The translations under genes and the position numbers were made by a program. A DNA stretch of 64,000 bases from Streptomyces humicola (GTDB lineage Bacteria > Actinomycetota > Actinomycetes > Streptomycetales > Streptomycetaceae): positions 124,001-188,000 of the forward strand of contig NZ_JANFNG010000009.1 in assembly GCF_024436035.1 (NCBI RefSeq), read 5' to 3'. Each line of letters opens with the position of its first letter. Position 1 is the stretch's first letter. Of this stretch, positions 16,901 to 27,344 are shown in pieces. The notes below the pieces were generated by a model. It saw only the letters and a program-made list of their open reading frames with translations, did no database searches and was not told the DNA's origin.

Positions 16901-17902
16901 TCAGTGTGCGCCGGGGATGTGGTGGGCGCCGATGCGCTTGCGGAACACCCAGTAGGTCCATGCCTGATAGGCGATGACGACGGGCGTCATGAAGCCGGCC
17001 ACCCACGTCATGATCGTCAACGTGTAGGGGCTGGAGGAGGCGTTGGAGACGGTCAGGCTCCAGGCCGGGTCGGTGGTCGACGGCATGACGTCGGGGAAGA
17101 GCGCGAGGAAGAGCATCGCGACGGAGGCCGCGATCGTCACCCCGGAGAACGCGAAGGCCCAGCCCTCCCGTCCCAGCCGGTTGAAGACCAGGGCGAGGAC
17201 GAGTGCGGTGACGGCGAGGACCAGCGCGCCGAGGCTGCGTGCATTCCCCGAGTGGAGCTGCGTCCACAGCAGGAATGCGGCGGCGACGACGGCGGCGACC
17301 AGACCCAGCACGGTGGCGAACGAACGCGCCCGTGCGCGGATGTCTCCGAGGGTCTTGAGCGCGGCGAACACCGATCCGTGGAAGGTGAACAGGACGAGCG
17401 TCATCACCCCGCCGAGCAGCGCGTAGGGGTTGAGCAGGTCGAGCACGCTGCCGGTGAAGTTCTTCGCCGCGTCGATCGGCACACCGCGCACGATGTTGGC
17501 GAACGCCACTCCCCACAGGAATGCGGGGAGCAGGGAGGTCCAGAAGATGGCGTTCTCCCAGTTGCGCTTCCACCGTTCGTCGTCCCGCTTGGCTCGGTAC
17601 TCGAAGGCCACACCGCGCACGATGAGGCAGACGAGGATCAGCAGCAGCGGCAGGTAGAAGCCGCTGAAGAGGGTGGCGTACCAGTCGGGGAAGGCGGCGA
17701 AGGTCGCACCGCCCGCGGTGAGCAGCCAGACCTCGTTGCCGTCCCACACCGGGCCGATGGTGTTGATCAGCACCCGGCGTTCGGTCTCGTCCCGCGCGAG
17801 CAGCTTGGTGAGGATGCCGATTCCGAAGTCGAAACCCTCGAGGAAGAAGTAGCCGGTCCACAGAACGGCGATCAGCACGAACCAGAGGTCGTGAAGGTGC
17901 AT
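16901..17902 (-). CDS. cydB: cytochrome bd ubiquinol/menaquinol oxidase subunit II
   Basis: The product is a 333-residue hydrophobic protein with about eight membrane segments. Its typical N-terminus is HDLWFVLIAVLWTGYFFLEG, and conserved stretches include RRVLINTIGPVWDGNEVWLL and RGVAFEYRAK. CydB is the second core subunit of the high-affinity bd oxidase, which lets cells respire at low oxygen. It follows cydA by about 24 bases and precedes cydDC by nine, so it is co-transcribed under the same Rex-type operator. Confidence 0.97.
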   Translation of the reverse strand: MHLHDLWFVLIAVLWTGYFFLEGFDFGIGILTKLLARDETERRVLINTIGPVWDGNEVWLLTAGGATFAAFPDWYATLFSGFYLPLLLILVCLIVRGVAFEYRAKRDDERWKRNWENAIFWTSLLPAFLWGVAFANIVRGVPIDAAKNFTGSVLDLLNPYALLGGVMTLVLFTFHGSVFAALKTLGDIRARARSFATVLGLVAAVVAAAFLLWTQLHSGNARSLGALVLAVTALVLALVFNRLGREGWAFAFSGVTIAASVAMLFLALFPDVMPSTTDPAWSLTVSNASSSPYTLTIMTWVAGFMTPVVIAYQAWTYWVFRKRIGAHHIPGAH

Positions 17903-17926
17903 GGTCGATCTCTCCCTGCGGCCGGA

Positions 17927-19489
17927 TCAGTAGGCGAAGGCCATGGGCTTGTCGGACTCCTCGCCGGAGCCCGGCCCGAACGGGCCGCCCAGACGCGGGT
18001 CCTCGGCGGGCGGCTGCTCCTCGACGTTCGGTCCGGCCTTGGCGTAGCGGGCCATCAGCCGTACCTCGACGAACGCGAGGATCGCGTAGAGCGCGGTGAA
18101 CACCGACATCGAGATGATCACCTCGGCCTGGCTGACGCCCGGCGAGACGGCGTTGTGGGTCTTCATCAGCCCGTAGACCACCCAGGGCTGGCGGCCCATC
18201 TCGGTGAAGACCCAGCCGAAGGAGTTGGCCATGAGCGGGAATCCCATGGTGAGGATGCCGATCCGCCAGGACCACTTGGTGAAGAACGTGCTCATCTCAC
18301 GGTTGGGTGTGAGCATCAGCCGCGGCACCTCGTCGTCGCCGGTGCGGTGCTCGGGTGCAAGCCAGAGCTTGCGGCGCGTTGTCCACAGGCCGATGAGCCC
18401 GGCGACGAATGAGGACATTCCGAAGCCGATCATCAGCCGGAAGCCCCAGAAGGTAATGAAGATGTTGGGGATGTAGTCCTTCGGGTTCCCGCCGTACTTG
18501 GCGGCCTCCATCTTCGCGACGTTGTTGATGCCGGGCACGGCCTCGTGGAAGTTGCTGTGCGACAGGAAGGAGAGCAGTCCCGGTATCGACAGCTCGACCG
18601 AGTTGTGGCCCTTGGCGACATCACCGATCGCGAAGACCGAGAAGGGCGCAGGCGCCTGGGTGTCCCACAGCGCCTCCGCCGCGGCCATCTTCATCGGCTG
18701 CTGCTCGAACATCACCTTGCCGAGGGTGTCGCCGCTGATCGCGGTCCCCAGGCCGAATATCACCGCGAGGACGAGGCCGGTGCGCAGCGAGCTGCGCATG
18801 ACGCCGATCTTCCTTGCGTCGGTCGGCTCGCCCGCGGCCTGCCCCCGCTTGGCCTTCCACAGGTGGAACGAGGCGATGCCGACGACGAATGCGGCTCCGG
18901 TGAGGAAGGAGGCCGTCATGGTGTGGAACATCTGCACCTGGGTGGTGTTCTGGGTGAGGACGGCCCAGATGGAATCGAGCCTCGCCTTGTGGGTGTGCGG
19001 GTCGATCGTGTAGCCGACCGGGTGCTGCATCCAGGAGTTGGCGGAAAGGATGAAGTAGGCGGAAAGGATCGTGCCGAGCGAGACGACCCAGATGCAGGCG
19101 CAGTGCAGCTTCTTCGGCAGCTTGTCCCAGCCGAAGATCCACAGGCCGATGAAGGTGGACTCGAAGAAGAAGGCGACCAGCGCCTCCATGGCGAGCGGGG
19201 CGCCGAAGACGTCGCCGACGAAGCGGGAGTAGTCGGACCAGTTCATGCCGAACTGGAATTCCTGCACGATGCCGGTGACCACGCCCATGGCGATGTTGAT
19301 CAAGAAGAGCTTGCCCCAGAACTTGCTGGCATGGAAGTACCTCTCCTTGCCCGTGCGCACCCACGCCGTCTCGAAGCCGGCGGTGACGGCGGACAGGCTG
19401 ATCGTGAGGGGGACGAAGAGGAAGTGGTAGACGGTCGTGATGCCGAACTGCCACCGTGCCAGGGTCTCGGGCGCCAGGGCCAGGTTCAC
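17927..19489 (-). CDS. cydA: cytochrome bd ubiquinol/menaquinol oxidase subunit I
   Basis: The protein has 520 residues. GTG 19489 is chosen because AAGGAGG stands six bases before it. Haem-ligand regions are visible: the N-terminal histidine in TTVYHFLFVPL, a second histidine in FHTMTASFLTG, and the quinol-binding/GRQPW motif (FTEMGRQPWVVYGLMKT). The C-terminus is polar. CydA binds the three haems of the bd oxidase and oxidises menaquinol. It is the first gene of cydA-cydB-cydDC. A perfect Rex operator lies 23 bases upstream of the start codon, indicating repression when NADH is low. Confidence 0.97.
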   Translation of the reverse strand: MNLALAPETLARWQFGITTVYHFLFVPLTISLSAVTAGFETAWVRTGKERYFHASKFWGKLFLINIAMGVVTGIVQEFQFGMNWSDYSRFVGDVFGAPLAMEALVAFFFESTFIGLWIFGWDKLPKKLHCACIWVVSLGTILSAYFILSANSWMQHPVGYTIDPHTHKARLDSIWAVLTQNTTQVQMFHTMTASFLTGAAFVVGIASFHLWKAKRGQAAGEPTDARKIGVMRSSLRTGLVLAVIFGLGTAISGDTLGKVMFEQQPMKMAAAEALWDTQAPAPFSVFAIGDVAKGHNSVELSIPGLLSFLSHSNFHEAVPGINNVAKMEAAKYGGNPKDYIPNIFITFWGFRLMIGFGMSSFVAGLIGLWTTRRKLWLAPEHRTGDDEVPRLMLTPNREMSTFFTKWSWRIGILTMGFPLMANSFGWVFTEMGRQPWVVYGLMKTHNAVSPGVSQAEVIISMSVFTALYAILAFVEVRLMARYAKAGPNVEEQPPAEDPRLGGPFGPGSGEESDKPMAFAY

Positions 19490-19511
19490 GTCGCGCCTCC
19501 TTCGAATAGCT

Positions 19512-19527
19512 TGTGAATGCATTCACA
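19512..19527 (-). promoter_or_regulatory. Rex operator of the cyd operon
   Basis: The 16-base perfect palindrome TGTGAATGCATTCACA matches the known Streptomyces Rex operator TGTGAAnnnnTTCACA. Rex binds NAD+ and represses cydABCD in streptomycetes. NADH releases it. The site is 23 bases upstream of the cydA start, and a second half-site (TTCACAA) follows directly at 19528-19534. Confidence 0.9.
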
Positions 19528-19551
19528 TTCACAAGCATTATTGCGCACACA

Positions 19552-19591
19552 GTTTCGCCCCTGCCCACCGGGGGGTGGGCAGGGGCGAAAC
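19552..19591 (-). terminator. strong hairpin terminator downstream of hisC
   Basis: A perfect 18-base-pair stem (left arm GTTTCGCCCCTGCCCACC) closes on a loop of four G. It lies between the hisC stop and the cydA promoter region and would insulate the cyd operon from hisC transcription. Confidence 0.8.
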
Positions 19592-19644
19592 GAGATGTAA
19601 CCGGGCCAACCCGGCCGCTGCCGGAGACGTGTCCGCGGCTGCGC

Positions 19645-20733
19645 TCACAGCTCCTTGCGGAACGCCTCCGCAGCCTGCAGGAACAGATCATTCGCCGCCC
19701 GCTCACCGATGGTGGCCCGGATCCCCTCCCCCGGGAACGGCCGGACGATCACCCCGGCCCGCTCGCATGCGGCGGCGAAGTCCACCGTCCGGTCGCCGAG
19801 CCGCAACCAGACAAAGTTCGCCTGCGTCTCCGGCACGGTCCAGCCCTGGGCCTGCAGAGCCTCCACCACCCGGGTGCGCTCCGCGACCAGCGCCTCCACC
19901 CGCTCGAACAGCGCCTCCTCCGAGCGCAGCGAGGCCACCGCCGCGTCCTGCGCCAGCTGGCTCACCCCGAACGGCACCGCCGTCTTGCGCAGCGCCGCCG
20001 CCACCGGCTCATGGGCGATGGCGAAGCCCACCCGCAGCCCGGCCAACCCGTACGCCTTGGAGAAGGTCCGCAGCACGCAGACGTTCGGGCGGTCCCGGTA
20101 CAGCTCGGTGCCGTCAGGCACATCGGCGTCCCGGATGAACTCGCGGTATGCCTCGTCCAGGACGACGAGCACGTCGCCCGGCACGCGGTCAAGGAAGCGC
20201 TCCAGCTCCGCGCGTCGCACGACCGTGCCCGTCGGGTTGTTCGGATTGCAGACGAAGATCAGCCGCGTACGCTCGGTGACCGCATCTGCCATCGCGTCGA
20301 GGTCATGGACCTCGCCGCTGGTCAGCGGGGTCCGCACGGAGCGCGCTCCGGAAATCTGGGTGATGATCGGGTAGGCCTCGAAGGAGCGCCACGCGTAGAT
20401 CACCTCGTCGCCCGGCCCCGCCGTGGCCTGAAGCAGCTGCTGGGCCACCCCGACCGAGCCGGTCCCTGTCGCGATATGCGTCTCCGGCACGCCGAAACGG
20501 TTCGCCAGCTCGGCGACGAGACCGGCGCACGCCATGTCCGGGTAGCGGTTGAACGACCTGGCCGCCTCACTCGCCGCCTCCAGCACACCGGGCAGCGGCG
20601 GGTACGGATTCTCATTGGAGGAGATCTTGTATGCGGGTGCGCCGTCCACCGACGCTGCGGGCTTGCCGGGCTTGTACACCGGAATGCCGTCCAACGCCGA
20701 CCGCAGCCTCGGGTTCGCGCCTGCCTTCGTCAC
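19645..20733 (-). CDS. hisC: histidinol-phosphate / aromatic aminotransferase
   Basis: The protein has 362 residues. GTG 20733 follows AAGGAGG at the correct distance. The class I/II aminotransferase fold is shown by [14 protein letters not shown] near the N-terminus, [17 protein letters not shown] and the PLP lysine in [14 protein letters not shown]. HisC-type enzymes convert imidazole-acetol phosphate to histidinol phosphate, and some act on aromatic amino acids. It stands alone, not in a histidine operon, so this is probably a second copy and its substrate could be phenylpyruvate or similar. Confidence 0.85.
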   Translation of the reverse strand: MTKAGANPRLRSALDGIPVYKPGKPAASVDGAPAYKISSNENPYPPLPGVLEAASEAARSFNRYPDMACAGLVAELANRFGVPETHIATGTGSVGVAQQLLQATAGPGDEVIYAWRSFEAYPIITQISGARSVRTPLTSGEVHDLDAMADAVTERTRLIFVCNPNNPTGTVVRRAELERFLDRVPGDVLVVLDEAYREFIRDADVPDGTELYRDRPNVCVLRTFSKAYGLAGLRVGFAIAHEPVAAALRKTAVPFGVSQLAQDAAVASLRSEEALFERVEALVAERTRVVEALQAQGWTVPETQANFVWLRLGDRTVDFAAACERAGVIVRPFPGEGIRATIGERAANDLFLQAAEAFRKEL

Positions 20734-21123
20734 CGTGCTCCTCCTTGAGCGCTCAGAGATCCGCACCGGGGTCGCCGGGACGCGGCTCCCTTGATCTCGC
20801 CTGATCTCGCGTGATCTCCCCAGATCCCCTGGTCACACCTTAAGAGGGGGCGTGGGCCAATGGACAGGGGTCACGCCGCACCGCGCACGCCGGTGGCGCG
20901 CGCCCTAGCGCGCATCCCCCGTAAAGGTGAGGTGATACGTCTTCGAAGACTGGACCACTGAGCGCCCGAGCGCTGCCCCACAACCCATGCCTCGGCTCAA
21001 ATCCCGCCTCTCACCTGGCATTTCAAGGGCATACCGGCACAGTGTTCATGCAGAAACGTCACTGTCCACAACCGTACTCACGGCCCCGCGCCTGGACCAC
21101 CCGAGCCCTACTATCGGCCTGCC
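20734..21123. other. divergent intergenic region between hisC and the LacI regulator
   Basis: No gene is recognised. The region presumably holds both promoters. Near 20795-20825 there are several closely spaced GATCTC repeats, and at 20939-20950 a 12-base palindrome GTCTTCGAAGAC. Either could be a regulator site, but neither matches a site I know. Confidence 0.4.
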
Positions 21124-22224
21124 ATGACAGCAGCAGGTAACCATCAGGCGAGCCGGTCCACCGGACGCCGGTTGGAGCGGGCAGGGATCCGGGACGTGGC
21201 CGCCGCGGCCGGGGTCTCGATCACGACCGTCTCCGACGCACTCAACGGTAAGGGGCGGCTCCCCGATGCCACCCGCCGCCACGTCCGCGAGGTCGCCAAC
21301 CGGCTCGGCTACCGCCCCTCGGCGGCGGCCCGCACCCTCCGTACCGGCAGATCGGGCCTCATCGGCCTGACCGTGACGACGTACGGGGAAGAACCTTTCA
21401 CCTTCACCGAATTCGCATACTTCGCCGAGATGGCCCGCGCAGCCACCTCCGCCGCACTCGCCCGCGGCTACGCCCTGGTGATCCTGCCGGCGTCCTCGCG
21501 CCACGACGTGTGGAGCAACGTCGCGCTCGACGGCACGGTCGTCATCGACCCCTCCGAACACGACCCCGTGGTCACCGATCTCGTCCGCCAGGGCATCCCG
21601 GTGGTCAGCGACGGCCGCCCCACAGGCAACCTGCCGGTCCACGCATGGGTCGACAACGATCACGAGGACGCGGTGCGCCGCATCCTCGACCATCTCGCCG
21701 AGGCCGGCGCACGCCGCATCGGACTGCTCACCGGCACCAGCACGGACACGTACACCCGGCTGTCCACCACCGCCTACCTCGAGTGGTGCGAACGCGTCGG
21801 CCAGGAACCGGTCTACGAGTCCTACCCCGCACACGACCCGTGCGCGGGCGCCGTCGCTGCCGACCGGCTGCTCGCACGCCCGGACCGGCCGGACGCCGTC
21901 TACGGTCTGTTCGACCCCAACGGCACCGATCTGCTCGCCGCCGCCCGGCGCTACGGCCTGCGGGTCCCGGAGGATCTGCTGCTGGTCTGCTGCAGCGAAC
22001 GTGCCGCCTATGCGACGACGGAACCACCGATCAGCACCCTGTCCCTCAAACCCGGCCGGATCGGCACGGCGGTGGTGCAGCTGCTGATCGACGCGATCGA
22101 AGGAATCGGCGGCGGACAACCGGTGCACCGGGTGATGCCGACCGATCTGATCGTCCGAGCCTCCTCCCAGCGCCGCCCTCCGCGAACGACGGTGAGCGCA
22201 CCACGCTCTCCGTCCAGTGGCTGA
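21124..22224 (+). CDS. LacI/GalR-family transcriptional regulator
   Basis: The protein has 366 residues. Residues about 22-70 are a LacI-type helix-turn-helix and hinge (IRDVAAAAGVSITTVSDALN, RLGYRPSAAARTLRTGRS). A periplasmic-binding-protein-like domain follows (ARRIGLLTGTSTDTYT, RPDAVYGLFDPNGTDLL, TEPPISTLSLKPGRIG). It probably senses a sugar or other small effector. No sugar transporter or catabolic gene is adjacent, so the targets are unclear. It is transcribed divergently from hisC. Confidence 0.93.
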   Translation: MTAAGNHQASRSTGRRLERAGIRDVAAAAGVSITTVSDALNGKGRLPDATRRHVREVANRLGYRPSAAARTLRTGRSGLIGLTVTTYGEEPFTFTEFAYFAEMARAATSAALARGYALVILPASSRHDVWSNVALDGTVVIDPSEHDPVVTDLVRQGIPVVSDGRPTGNLPVHAWVDNDHEDAVRRILDHLAEAGARRIGLLTGTSTDTYTRLSTTAYLEWCERVGQEPVYESYPAHDPCAGAVAADRLLARPDRPDAVYGLFDPNGTDLLAAARRYGLRVPEDLLLVCCSERAAYATTEPPISTLSLKPGRIGTAVVQLLIDAIEGIGGGQPVHRVMPTDLIVRASSQRRPPRTTVSAPRSPSSG

Positions 22225-22337
22225 ACGGGGGCAGGCTGGACGCACACGGGAATTTTTCGCGGAGATTGTCGGTCGCGCCCCAATTGGCAGGCGACAGGTG
22301 CGTCGCAACCCGAGACGGTCATTCCTATGATGGGCGG

Positions 22338-23660
22338 ATGACACCGGAGGTCGCGTTGGCGCAGGCTGCGCCGGATGCGGCGAGGGTGGACGGCGGCGCG
22401 AAGGTGGAGGGGTCGATGACTCAGGGGGCCGGTCAGGGACCCGTGGTGAATGCGTCGGTGAGCTGGCACCCCCCGCAGCGGCAGCCGACGTCGCCCGAGC
22501 CCGCCGCACCAGTTGCACCAGCCGGACCTGCCGCGGCACCGTTGGTGCCCGCACAGCCTACGGCTCCCGCGCCGGGTACTCCGGTCGCATTCCCGGATGT
22601 CTCGTTGCCCGAGGCATCCTTCCCCGGGGGAGGCGTACCGTTCCCGCAGACGCAGACGCAGACGCAGACGCAGGCGCAGGCGCCGTTGCCCGACGCACCC
22701 GTGGCACCGGCGTCACCCGAGCCCCCGTCCCCGTCCGCCGGGTACACACCGACCGCTCACGACCTGCCCGTGGTCGGCCGCCGCGCCCAGGACAGCCCGA
22801 CGGTGCAGCTCACCAGCCTCCCGGACCCCGAGGACGACCCGCCCGGCCCGCTCTACGTCGTCGGCGACGTCCACGGCTATCTCGACGAACTGCACGCCGC
22901 GCTGGAGGCGCAGGGCCTCATCGATGCCGAAGGCCGCTGGTCGGCGGGGCGCGCCCGGCTGTGGTTCCTCGGCGACTTCACCGACCGCGGCCCCGACGGC
23001 GTCGGCGTCATCGACCTCGTGATGCGCCTGTCCGCCGAAGCCGCAGCCGCCGGCGGTTACGCCAAAGCCCTCATGGGCAATCACGAGCTCCTCCTCATCG
23101 GTGCCAAGAAGTTCGGCGACACTCCCGTCAACTCCGCTGCGGGGACTGCCTCGTTCCTCGCGGCCTGGCGGCTCAACGGCGGCCAGCCGAGCGACATGGA
23201 GCGGCTCGAGGACCACCATCTGGCGTGGATGTCACGCCTCGACGCCGTCGCTCTCGAGGATGATCACCTGCTCCTGCACTCCGACACCACCGCCTATCTC
23301 GACTACGGAACCACGATCGATGCGGTCAACGACGCCGTCACCAACGTCCTGCAGCGGGGCGACGCCGACGAATGCTGGGAGCTGTTCCGCAAGTTCACCA
23401 AGCGCTTCGCCTTCCGCGGGGAGAGCGGCACGACGGCGGCGCGCGAGCTGCTTCATGCGTACGGCGGCCGTCAAGTCGTCCACGGCCACAGCCCGATCCC
23501 GTACCTGCTCGGCGAGGTCGGCGCGGAGGACGACGCCGATGGCGGCAAGCCCGCCGTCTCCGGGCCGCACCTGTACGCCGACGATCTCGCGCTCGCGATG
23601 GACGGCGGAGTGACGATGGAGGGCCGACTGCTCGTGGCCCAACTCCCGCTGGCTGTCTGA
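22338..23660 (+). CDS. PPP-family metallophosphatase with Pro-rich N-terminus
   Basis: The protein has up to 440 residues. The first 165 are low-complexity Pro/Ala/Thr/Gln. A calcineurin-like phosphatase domain follows with the full PPP signature set: GDVHG, GDFTDRG, GNHELL, HSDTTAY and HGHSP. It should bind two metal ions and dephosphorylate Ser/Thr phosphoproteins or diadenosine polyphosphates. The start could be ATG 22338 or ATG 22416. The latter has GGTGGAGGGG upstream. A six-unit CGCAG(A/G) repeat lies in the linker. Confidence 0.88.
   Translation: MTPEVALAQAAPDAARVDGGAKVEGSMTQGAGQGPVVNASVSWHPPQRQPTSPEPAAPVAPAGPAAAPLVPAQPTAPAPGTPVAFPDVSLPEASFPGGGVPFPQTQTQTQTQAQAPLPDAPVAPASPEPPSPSAGYTPTAHDLPVVGRRAQDSPTVQLTSLPDPEDDPPGPLYVVGDVHGYLDELHAALEAQGLIDAEGRWSAGRARLWFLGDFTDRGPDGVGVIDLVMRLSAEAAAAGGYAKALMGNHELLLIGAKKFGDTPVNSAAGTASFLAAWRLNGGQPSDMERLEDHHLAWMSRLDAVALEDDHLLLHSDTTAYLDYGTTIDAVNDAVTNVLQRGDADECWELFRKFTKRFAFRGESGTTAARELLHAYGGRQVVHGHSPIPYLLGEVGAEDDADGGKPAVSGPHLYADDLALAMDGGVTMEGRLLVAQLPLAV
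22645..22680 (+). repeat. hexanucleotide simple repeat in coding linker
   Basis: Six consecutive units, four CGCAGA then two CGCAGG, encode an alternating Thr/Gln and Ala/Gln stretch. The unit is a multiple of three, so length changes would keep the frame. Confidence 0.85.
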
Positions 23661-23872
23661 TCGTTTCCGCGACATTGGCCTGGACCGCAGCTCGACCAGG
23701 CGTTCCGGATGCCCTCTGGCGGATGAGGCATTTTCCGGAAACACTCTGTCACCGTGTCACTCAGCCGCTCTACCATCGGGTTATCCGTCACAGGTTCGCC
23801 TCCGCTTCCGCTCAACTGCCCCGCGGCCGGACGACCCTGGGCAGGAAACCTCGGAGAACGGAGCATCGGGGG

Positions 23873-24730
23873 ATGTACATGAACAGCGCTCCGCACCTGC
23901 TGACCGAGGACCGCCCGGAGTTCGAGCGCGTCCTCGACGAAGCGCTGCGGGCTGCAGCCGATGGACCCGGCGCGAGCGCGTCGACGCTCAACTCCGAGCA
24001 GTTGCGCACGATGGCGCTCAGCGCCGCAGCCGCGATCTCCGCCTGCGCGGCCGCCGAGTACGACCACTACATCAAGGTCAGGCGCCGCCAGCGTGCCGCG
24101 CGCAACACCACCACGTATGCGACGGCTGGCGGCGGCGCGGGCGATGCGGCGTCCGGAGCAGGGCTGTTCGCGATCGCCGCCGTCCTCACCCCGATCCTCG
24201 CCGGCACCGCAGCGCTGATCTTCCTGCTCGTGGGATACCTGCTGGCGGCGATGACGCCCGAGCCCGCGATCGCTTCGCCCCTGCGCACCGCGGGCTGGCT
24301 CTTCGCGGCGATCGCCGCCACCGGCATCCTGGTCGGGATGGTGGGCCTGGTGGTCACGGCGCTGCGGGACGGCTCGTCGGCGATACGCGCCTCGAACGGC
24401 GACCCGGCCGACGTGACGGCGGCCAAGGAAGCCTGGCTGGCGGCGCTCAGGGATCGCGGCATGCTGCCGTTCCTCGCCGAGGCACAGGCGTCCAGCGCCG
24501 GGCACGGCGCCGCCGGACGTACACCGATCCGCATCGACGACCCGGACGCTGCGCGCACGCCGCGGCTCGGCTATTCACGCCCCGGCTTTTCGAGCCCGTC
24601 CGGCGAACAACCTGGTGACGGCGACGGCGACGGCGACGGCGACCGGCAGCCGCGCTTCAGCAGCCCCGACTTCTCCAGCCCCGATTTCGGCGGGTCCGAA
24701 TTCAACGGTCCTGACACTGAGCCGAGTTGA
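23873..24730 (+). CDS. membrane protein of unknown function
   Basis: The protein has about 285 residues. The N-terminal helical region (RPEFERVLDEALRAAADG) is soluble. Two or three hydrophobic segments follow (AAVLTPILAGTAALIFLLVGYLLAA and LFAAIAATGILVGMVGLVVTAL). The C-terminus is a cytosolic tail with Gly-Asp repeats and FSSP/SSPDF repeats. ATG 23873 or ATG 23879 may start it. The second has five G at six bases. It follows the phosphatase gene by about 210 bases on the same strand. No family name is known to me. Confidence 0.75.
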   Translation: MYMNSAPHLLTEDRPEFERVLDEALRAAADGPGASASTLNSEQLRTMALSAAAAISACAAAEYDHYIKVRRRQRAARNTTTYATAGGGAGDAASGAGLFAIAAVLTPILAGTAALIFLLVGYLLAAMTPEPAIASPLRTAGWLFAAIAATGILVGMVGLVVTALRDGSSAIRASNGDPADVTAAKEAWLAALRDRGMLPFLAEAQASSAGHGAAGRTPIRIDDPDAARTPRLGYSRPGFSSPSGEQPGDGDGDGDGDRQPRFSSPDFSSPDFGGSEFNGPDTEPS

Positions 24731-24885
24731 TTCCTCCCCGCGCCACCGGCCCGATATCCACAAATCCGACCGCATGACCCTAATGGCGTACGCGGAGAGC
24801 CATGGCTTGCAGACCCTCTGTCACACCCTTGGCGTCGATGGTGCACACAGTTCGACCGATTCGTAAATGGACCGTAACGGACGGT

Positions 24886-25196
24886 ATGCATACGCCTCGT
24901 CGCCGGGCATCGCCGCCTGGCTGGCGCGCGATTTTTAGGCCTACCGGGGGTGGGCCTTCCCTCGCACTCTGCCTCGCAAGCGGTGCTCTCGCCGCCGCCG
25001 CGTCGGCCGGAACCGCTCTCGCCGACACCTCCTCCGACGCCGACTCGGGCGGCCACCACCACGGTCATCACCACAACCGCAGCCACCACCAAGCTGGCGG
25101 GACGGCACGTACGCCTGGGCAACCGCCCGCTACATCAAGAACCTCGGCCCTGCGCCGCGCTGGTGCGGCCAACGCCACGGACACAGCCGTCGCTGA
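24886..25196 (+). pseudogene. secreted His-rich small protein, probably frameshifted
   Basis: ATG 24886 begins a frame with a likely signal peptide (LALCLASGALAAAASAGTALA) followed by DTSSDADSG and a His-rich stretch (HHHGHHHNRSHH). From about 25085 the third-position GC bias shifts to another frame, which reads WRDGTYAWATARYIKNLG and ends at 25196. This looks like one gene split by an indel, but without an alignment the joint is an inference. No family is recognised. The following 180 bases before thiC show no gene. Confidence 0.4.
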
Positions 25197-25376
25197 CGAG
25201 ATCACCTCACAGACGTTTCGCCGCTGAGCACAGCGCAATGCCCGCCGAAGCCGACGCGACACCCTGAGTCCAGGCTCCGACCGGAATGTCGATAAGTTCA
25301 CCCTCGGAAGGGCCGCCACGGCCGACACGGGATGAGGACCAGACCGACCGCGCCGGCCTGGTCCTCCAGGCCCTCG

Positions 25377-27275
<1,899 letters not shown>

Positions 27276-27344
27276 TTGCAAAGGTATCCACACGCTAGCG
27301 GGTCATCGCCGGGTGACGCCAGGGGGGCTTGCGATGATCTGTCC

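Noticed and set aside
16583-18412. A 609-residue open frame on the plus strand opposite cydDC, cydB and cydA
   Set aside because: It is a shadow of the minus-strand operon. The composition is Gly/Glu/Arg/Asp-rich with no motif, and the other strand encodes clear Cyd proteins.
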